Source: Dreissena polymorpha
Lineage: Eukaryota; Mollusca; Bivalvia; Myida; Dreissenidae
Assembly: GCF_020536995.1 (NCBI RefSeq)
Contig: NC_068359.1
Span: forward strand, 80,922,454 to 80,986,453
Direction of reading: 5' to 3'
Length of the DNA: 64,000 nt
This document shows, one piece after another, positions 37,501-46,500 of the stretch (position 1 is the first letter of the stretch; each line of letters starts with the position of its first letter). Made by a program: the position numbers and the translations under genes. The notes beneath the pieces were generated by a model. The model was given only the letters and a program-made list of their open reading frames with translations, was not told the DNA's origin and made no database searches.

Positions 37501-40500
37501 ACACCATGCTAAATCCTTGAAATGCACTAAGTGACCCAGTGACCTAGTTTTTGACCCGGCATGACCCATATTCGAACTTGACCTAGATATTGTCTTGATA
37601 CAACTTCTGACCAAGTTTAGTAAAGATCAGATGAAAACTACTTCAATAAGAGAGCGGACACCATGCTAAATCCTTGAAATGCACTAAGTGACCCAAGACC
37701 TAGTTTTTGACCCGGCATGACCCATATTCGAACTTGACCTAGATATTGTCTGGATTCAACTTCTGACCAAGTTTGGTAAAGATCGGATGGAAACTTTTTG
37801 AATTAGAGAGCGGACACGAAGTGTGACAGACCTCCGACCGACTGACCGACCGACAGACAGTGCGAAAACTATATACCCCCTTTTCTTCGTAATGGGGCAT
37901 AAAAAATGCACCCGCAGCCGAGCGTGGCACCCGTTATGCAGTGCTCTGTTAAATTAAATATAACAAATAATAACAAGAGCACCGCTTAACGGGTGCCAGT
38001 GCTCGGCTGAGGGTGCATTTTAAAAAAATGCAAGCTTGTCAGATTATTTTTTTTTAAAGGTCAGTGACCTTGACCTTTGACCTAATGACCCAAATATGGG
38101 TGTGGTGTGTAGAACTCATCAAGGTGCAGGTAATATGAAGTTTCAATGTTGTAGGTGGAAGCACTTTGATTTTAGAGCCATGTTCAAAACCTTGACAAAA
38201 TGCTAAGGTTTTAGCACAACGCGGATGGCGGACGACACGACGACGGACACGACACGACAAGCTGGCTATGACAATACCTCGGGTTTTCTCCGAGCAGAGC
38301 TAATAATATATATACTCATTAAATTAATAATTGTTTATAATTTATTTCAGTACAAAATAAAATATATACACTGCAACTCCAATATATCACGGTCCGTTAT
38401 ATCGCGTTGTCCAATATATCGCGAATCGGCTATGGCTCCCAAAAATCTGACGTGCATAATCCCCAAATAAAATGTTTTTAATCTGAGAATTTAGTGAATT
38501 AAAATCCGTTTCAAGCTAGTATTTTTCCCTTTTTTCACCAACTTTAATCCAACATTCATAATCCAGTTTTGACCAGATTGTTTGCTTACATTGTACATCA
38601 CTTTAACACATGCGTACTGCGATAAACAATAGCCCCTCTTGTCAAACATCACAGGTAATTTCCGGTGTTACCATTCTGTATTGAATTTGCTTTGAACTGC
38701 CGAAACGCACCAGTGCACACATGAAGGTGTACACAAATATAACTGTAAATGTCACACGTCAATACTGACCTATCTCAACAATCTGTGTGCGTTAGATACA
38801 GTGTAAACTACTTGCTTTTAATTGAGAGGTAAAGATCCCTCAGTTTGTCAAAATGCACTACTATTAAAACCCATGCTTCCATGCTTTTCATGAGAATGAA
38901 TGACGTCATTTTGTACATGGGTCTAATTTTGTGCATGCTTTCTTGAACAATACAACTCGGCAATGTTCTTCGGATTACAAATTTAATTTGAAAATACTCA
39001 CAAGGAATAATGTTTTGTGTTATACCAATGAATAACATATGGATATAACACATAATTGAATAAGGTAGGTAAATAGCGTGTTTTTAGATTGCATAACGAT
39101 GCTAATGCATACATATACATGCATACATAACCTTACCAAAGTATTTAACGTGCGCCGGATATATCACGGTCGCGATCTTTGGACCCCTTCAACCGCGATA
39201 TATTGGAGTTGCAGTGTAAAATATTTAGAAACAAATAGTGTGTATACCTCTGCCTTCTTGGTAAGTTTCTCCACCTCCAGCTGTGTTTCCTTGAGATTTT
39301 TTCACCGTCTCCTCGTGCACCAGTTGTAGACGCTCCAGTTCAAAAGTCTTCAGTCGGAGGGTCATTGGCTAGGTCAGACACGCGGCCATCCCCACTCAGT
39401 TGTAGGCTGCGAAGTCTGTGGAACGGGAGTTGGAAAATTGTAGGACATTGTTTAATGTGTCTGTATTTGTACTTACCGTACTTCTTCATTAGTGGAAAGG
39501 GCGAGAGTAATTTTGATTACAACAATTTCTATCTGGCAAAATTATGAGAGCTAGCAATCAGATAACCGCTTTTATTGGAGAAGCCCAAACCCGTAAATAT
39601 ATCCCTTATTTTTATAGTATCGGCCCTCCTCATGGAATTGTGATTTAAACGAAAAACCCTCAAGAAGTGCTGGAAAGTTTTGTGTGTTTTTTTTAATTTT
39701 TATAAATTTTAATTTATTTGATGGTATCAATGACTATTACGACGATCATTCTCATAAGTTCGGGGTGTTCATTGGAAAGTAGGTCATGTTTATTCTAGGG
39801 TGATGCTATGATTTTTAAATTACGTAACACAATTATGTTTGGATTAATAGTAGCTGCATCAAATGTTTTTAAATGCCACTTAATTTTTTATAAAATTTAA
39901 CAATATTTTTAGAACAATTTTAGCAAGAATTTTGTTTTCCCATTAAGATACTATTTTTAGAACAAGCACATGCGCATAGAACAAATCTTAGAAACCAATC
40001 AGAAGGGCCGATATTATGATAACCATTTTACATGATACAAAATAGTACAGGGAGCTAATTCTAGCCAGTAATTTGTCACAACAATTCCGATTTAAATGCA
40101 TTTTTCGTTATGTCAAAAATAACACTTTTAACTATAGATTGACATATAACACTTGTATGCAAGTTTTTGTATTTGTTCACTTCCAAATTTCGTATGTATT
40201 CATTAAGAGGGCCGATACTACGGATAGATATGCTAGTGAGAAGTGAAAACAAGTTTATTAATCTTAAGAAACAAGTGATGTGCTTGTGCAACACTATCTC
40301 CCCCCCCCCCATATATTTGACCTTTGATCTTAAAGGATGACCTTGACCTTTGACCACTCAAAATGAGCAGCTCCATGAGATTATACACATGCATGCCACA
40401 TATCAAGGGGGGCATAAAAAGCAACAATTTTGGAATTGTATCCCAGTTAGAGGCGTTAATGCATGATTCATTTGGGAACAAAAGCTGAACAAATAAAACT

Positions 40501-43500
40501 AATTCAATAGATCTATAGCCTGGACAAACGTGAAACAACTGCCATCTTTTGAATCGCAGCCTTTATGAAAAGTTCAACAGTCAGAGATGAAATTAACCTT
40601 GTTTTGGTAAAACTGGGCTTAATGCAACTGTAGAGTAAATGTGGAGTCTGCACAGGCTAATAAGGTACGGACACTTTCCAACTAAAATGAATTTTTATTT
40701 AAAAGAGACTTCTTTTAAACAGAAAATCCCATAAAACTGAAGGTGGACTGCTTGAGCTAATCTGGGATGACACTTAAGGAACATGCATTAAGCCCAGTTT
40801 TCCCAGAACAAGGCTCAACTGGCTAGCAGACATACTCTTGCAGCAGCTGTTCATATTTAGTTCCGGTCTCCCTCTCAGCTATCTGGGCTCTCTCCTTCTC
40901 TGATATGGCCATGTCCCGAGCCTCTCGCAGGTTCCTAATACAAGCATCAAATAAGTCTTCGATGATCTTAGAGACAAAGCAAAATATACTTGCTAACAAC
41001 TTTTTAATGTAAAAAGACCAAAGTACAAAATAGATACTTGAAGAATTGTCTTTAATTTAAAAAAAATCAAATACAAAAGATATTCAGACCTAGGGAAAAA
41101 ATATTTTTTTATGGAATTGTTCATGATTTTTTTTTAATTTTTGGGATTTCTTAAATTTTTCATACAAATCTTTGTGAAACAGACCCTTACCAAATGTCAA
41201 TCTTGAACTGTTTTATATGTTCGCCATTACGTAATGGATATGGATGTCCATCTAGCGATCAGAAGGTCACGGGTACGATTACCATTCTGGGAGCTTTCTC
41301 TAGATTTTTCCAAGACACCAAGCACTGGTTATAGGCCAAGAAACGGACCCGAGAGCGTTTCTATACGCCTGAGGCTTTCAATGAAATCCAGCTAAAATAT
41401 AGGTTAAAAGTAAAATTACCTGTTTTCTCGTTCATACATCTCCTTGCTGCTGGTACGGAGTCGGTCAATCTCGCCATTGGTCCGCACTCGTATCTGCTCG
41501 AGCTCATCTCGCAGCTTGTTCTCATACTCAGACTTATACTGCTCTCTAATGTGTACGAAAAAATTATTTCACCCATTAAGACTCAGATACGCACATTACG
41601 CATTTGTTGTCCCTTAGAAGAAATTAAGTTTAAGGGGAGTAATATTTACAATCTCACAGTTCCCTCTATTTCTTTAAACTTTCATTATAATTAATACATC
41701 AATTCCCAAATAACCAATTGGATTAGCCATAATGTTTCTCAAAGTTACCGTGCAAAGGTAAATTTGCATTCTAAAAAAAATGTTTGTTTAACTGTAACAA
41801 CATATATTTGTCCAATCATAATTATGAATAAGTCAACAAAGATTGTAAAGTTTTCAAAAGATGCTCAACATTTATTCTGAATAATATGTGAAAAATCCTT
41901 CAATTTAAATATTGAGTGATTGTTGCAATATGTCATCGTTTATTTCATGTTTTAAACAGTAAAACCAATATATGTTAAGTGCTCCAGCTAGGATTTGAAA
42001 AGGGCAGGGGGGGCTATTTTGTCAAAAGGGGAACTTTTGACGGGCAGAATTTTGTCAAAAGGGCACTTACGAGCGTGAGGGCATTTCTGGAATGCTCGCT
42101 ATAGTAATTTATATGTTTTTAATAAATGTTAAAATATATTATTCCCATTGTTATTAAACCATTCAAATAAAATGTCTACAATGAGGAATAAATTAATTAC
42201 ATTGTAATAAGAGATTTATAAATTATAATGTCAACAACAAAAAAACATAAAAGGGCAGGGCCTCGAAAGGGCAGGCCGGGGCTTCCCAAGGGCAGTGCGA
42301 GGCGCCCTTCCATTTAGGCTTAGCTGAAGCACTGCATGTAGCATGTACTGCACTTTAAATGCTACTGCTAAAGGGGTCACAGTATTGTACAAAATGCACA
42401 TCTATGTAGCACAAATTTCAATGTCTAGCTAGACATGTTTCTAAAATCACACAGTGACAGAACATCGAAGTACTTTGACAAGTTTGTTTCCAGGTAGTTC
42501 TATTGAAATTAAACAGAAATTGCATTATCTTTCCTAACTATGCTTATTAACTGCAATCTTACATATAATAACATATGAGTGAAATTAGAACTATTGGCTG
42601 TGGACATCTAGCATTGGCACTGATAGAATTTAAGTCCAGTAAGTCCTAAATCTGCAAAATTGTAAAAACAAATCACAGGAAATAAATACCAGATCAGCAT
42701 CATTATCAAGTAAATAAGAGCTGTGTTTGTGAAACACAATGCCCTCTACTGTGCTCTGAAGCCATATATTGACCTTAAAGGTTGACCTTGACCTTTCACC
42801 ATTCAAAATGTGCAGCTCCATGAGATTCACATGCATGCCAAATATCAAAATGCTATCTTCAATATTGCAAAAGTTATGACAGACAGTTTTGGGACAGACA
42901 CACACAATGACAGACAGGCCAAAAACAATATACCCCCGATCATTCGATCCAGGGGCACAAAAAGGTGCCAGTACCTGGAGGTGACATATTTCTCGTACAT
43001 CTCCTCCCGGGACCTCTTTGCGTCGTCCAGCTGTATGTTGAACTGCGCCATCTTCTCCTCCGAGAACTGGAGCCGGTTGGCAATGTCCGCTGTCTGCCGC
43101 GTGAGATAATCCTTGTCCTGCTTCAACAGGGATAGTGACTGACGCGCAGCGGACACCTGCAATAAAGGGATTTGTTGTTGTTTTTTAACAATTTTGGTAT
43201 GGGGCCGCATCACTTTGGATTGGCTTAATTAACAGTGTTTTGACTAAAATTGGGAAATTGATGTTTTTGTTGTTTTGCTTGATTAATGCTCATACTTGAA
43301 AAAAACAAGAGATTGCCAAGCAATATGGTCCCCGGGCGGTGAAACATCCACCATTGTCAGTAATTTTTTATGTAGGAACAAAATGAATTGACGTGCATAA
43401 TCTCCATATTGCAATCTGTCCATGTTTCAACTTTCATGAAAAATATGAAGAACTTTTAAAGTTATCGCAGGATCCAGAAAAGTGTGACAGACTGACAGAC

Positions 43501-46500
43501 AGACTGACTGACAGACAGAATGACAGACTGACGCAAAGAGCCCAACCATAAGTCCCATCTGTATTCACCGGTAGGGGACAACAAGTATTTCAGTATGGCG
43601 AATACCTCTCTACTGAGCTCGTCTCTCTCCTTGCACACGTTCTGATGGGAGGCCTCGAGAGCGCTCAACTGTCGGTGAACATCCAGACTGTCCTTCTCCA
43701 TAGTATCACGCTCGCTGTCAACATTCAGATATATGGATTAATTCTTATTAAATGATTAAATGTAGTCTGTGCAGTCTTATCAGAAACAACCTTTTCCCAC
43801 TATTTGGTGTGTTTTGTTTAAATGCAATCCACTTTAGGCAGATTGCACGGCCTATTTAATGCGACACTTTCCGCACATGAATTTAACCCCATTTCTAAGG
43901 GTGAGGCTCAAACTTCAAAATGTGCACTTTTTTAGCACTTGACTGTGTCTCATTCTTGGGAGACAAAAAAACATTTGAGTCGTGCTCTATGAAGAGCAGG
44001 TTTAATGCATGTGCGTAAAGTGTTGTCCCAGATTAGCTTTTATAATATTTTTTGTTCACAGAGTCTATCTTTAGCAAAAATCCAGTTTAGGCGAAAAGTG
44101 TCGTCCCTGATTAGACTATGCGGACAGGGGTGTGATTCAACAGAGACATTATGGGAGGAAAACATTCCAACACCTTATTGATTTAACCAAAACAAAATGA
44201 AAATGAAATGAATGCTTCAGTTTTTGCAGATTCATTCATACGCCACAGACACAAATTTTAGTTTTGCATCTTTTACGACTAGACTCGTCGTCTTTTTTAA
44301 CTTTTCTTTATGAATTAAATTTCAGGGAACAATGTTTTATTTTTGGTACCATCAAAATAGTCAAATTATTTTATTTAACACTTTCATGCATAAGTTTCTT
44401 AAGTTTCAACAATAATATATTAACATTACCATTGTGTATTCTTGCTTTCATCTTTGCCTTTCAAAAAGAAAAAAGAAAAACCATAATATAGATTGGATAC
44501 AAAGGTTCAAACCTTTTCACCCTGTCATAGTTCTCCACTTTGTAGTTGTCTGTTTTCACCTGAGACTTGAGGTCGGCTGCAGACAGCGTCATCTTCTGAA
44601 ACTTCACTCTCAGCTCACCATGGTCCCTCCTCTCCTCCTCCAGTTGCTATAAACACCCAGGGACTTCAATTGAGTTGTGTTCTGAGAAAACTGGGCATAA
44701 TGCATGTGCGTAAAGTGTCGTCCCAGATTAGCCTGTGCAGTCTGCACAGGCTAATCAGGGATGACACTTTCTGCTTTTTTTTATATTTTTAGTTTGAAGG
44801 AAGTCCCTCCTTACCAAAAATCAAGTTTAGACGGAAAGTGTCGTCCCTGATTAGCCTGTGCGGACTGCACAGGCTAATCTTGGACAACACTTCACACACA
44901 TGCATTATGCCCAGTTTTCTCAGAACACGGCTCAATTCAACCCTTTACCACTAAGATATGTATGTAGATGTGTTTGTAGTCTCTTAGAAAGTTATATTTA
45001 ATTGAAGACCTTTCACACTAGATTCAAGTGTTCAAGGCTTTATCTACGAACATTAGATGCTGATGAGCAGCAAACAGCAGAAAACCTGAACACAAAATTG
45101 TGTACCACCACTACAATTTTAAGCACGGGGAAATGTTTGACTCCTGATTTGAAAATCTATTCAAATCTCAGCACATAAATCAAGGTTCAGTGGTTTTTTT
45201 TCACCGTTTTGGAAATGGGGCTGGGTCCCCTTGGATTGCGAAATTTTGATTAAAATTGGGAAATTAGTGTTGTTGTTTTGCTAAAAAAAAAAATGCTTCA
45301 AAATTGAGAATACATATGTTTTCAGTATTATATTTACTAAGGTTAACTTGTATGGGAGATGAACACAATATTGGGATCTAAAAAAGAATGGTTTTTTATT
45401 GTTCCATTGGTAATTTTTAGCTGTCCATTGGGAAAGGGGCCGATTACTGGACCCGATTTTGAATGAAAAAAAGTACTGATACCATAATCAAATGCCAAGA
45501 ATTAAGTTTCCTGTACCTCTTGCAGCTCAATCACCTGCTTGGACTGAGCTTTATCAGTGTCTTCTAATGTCTTGACTTTCAGACGAAGTTGTTCTATTTC
45601 AGTCTCCAGTGGTCTAGTCCTTTCAAACAGACGAACCTGCAGACATTTTGAAAATTTGTAGGATTAACAAAAATTGAGTAACAGGCATATAAATCAAATT
45701 CAAAATGGAACAGCAAATTTTATGGAAAAGTGAGTGATCATAAAGCATTTTTTATTGGGAATAATGCGTTATTTTAACACCATGTTATATGAGAAACACT
45801 AATTTCTATTAAATGTGTACTGATATTCACATTTTATTTCATTTTGTACAATTCTTGTCAATCAAGCTAAGCAGTTTTTTTAGTCGCTGAAAAGTGATGC
45901 TTTAATAAGATCTATAATAATTAATTATCATGTCCAAGAAGTACCAAAAGTTACAGAGATCAGGGCTTGCGCTGCCATTCGCCTAATTAGCAAATGGCTA
46001 CAAATAAGCAAATTTGGCTACATCTTTTTCTTCATAAAACCTCATAAGATCACCAAAATAAAAATAAGTATACTGTCTTAAGGTAATTTTGGCTCAATTT
46101 TTTTTCTCCAGCCAATGGGAGCCCTGAATAGATATTTGTAAAACGTGTCCTCAGTCTGCCCCCCTTCCCCAAACTTGCTTTGAACATGTTATCATGGGTA
46201 TTAATGGTACTCAAACAGACCTTCACCTATAACATTTTACAATACAAGCCACTGTGACCATGACCTTTAACCTGCTGACCTTTCTTTCATCCTATGTAAC
46301 CAGCCTATCAATTTGGATGATGTTAGGTCAAATGGTTTTCAAGTTTTTGTACAGAAACAACACGGTCCCGACCAAACAACCAACAGATGCAAAGCAATAT
46401 ACCCAAGCTTTTTCTTCTTGAACTAAAATAATGTACACCTCTTTTTTTAGAAAACTATTCTCAATGGCATAATGGACATGCATAGTGTCATCTCAGATTA

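Noticed and set aside
41361-41576. 71-codon minus-strand ORF
   Set aside because: Wrong-frame reading over PIBF1 exon 7.
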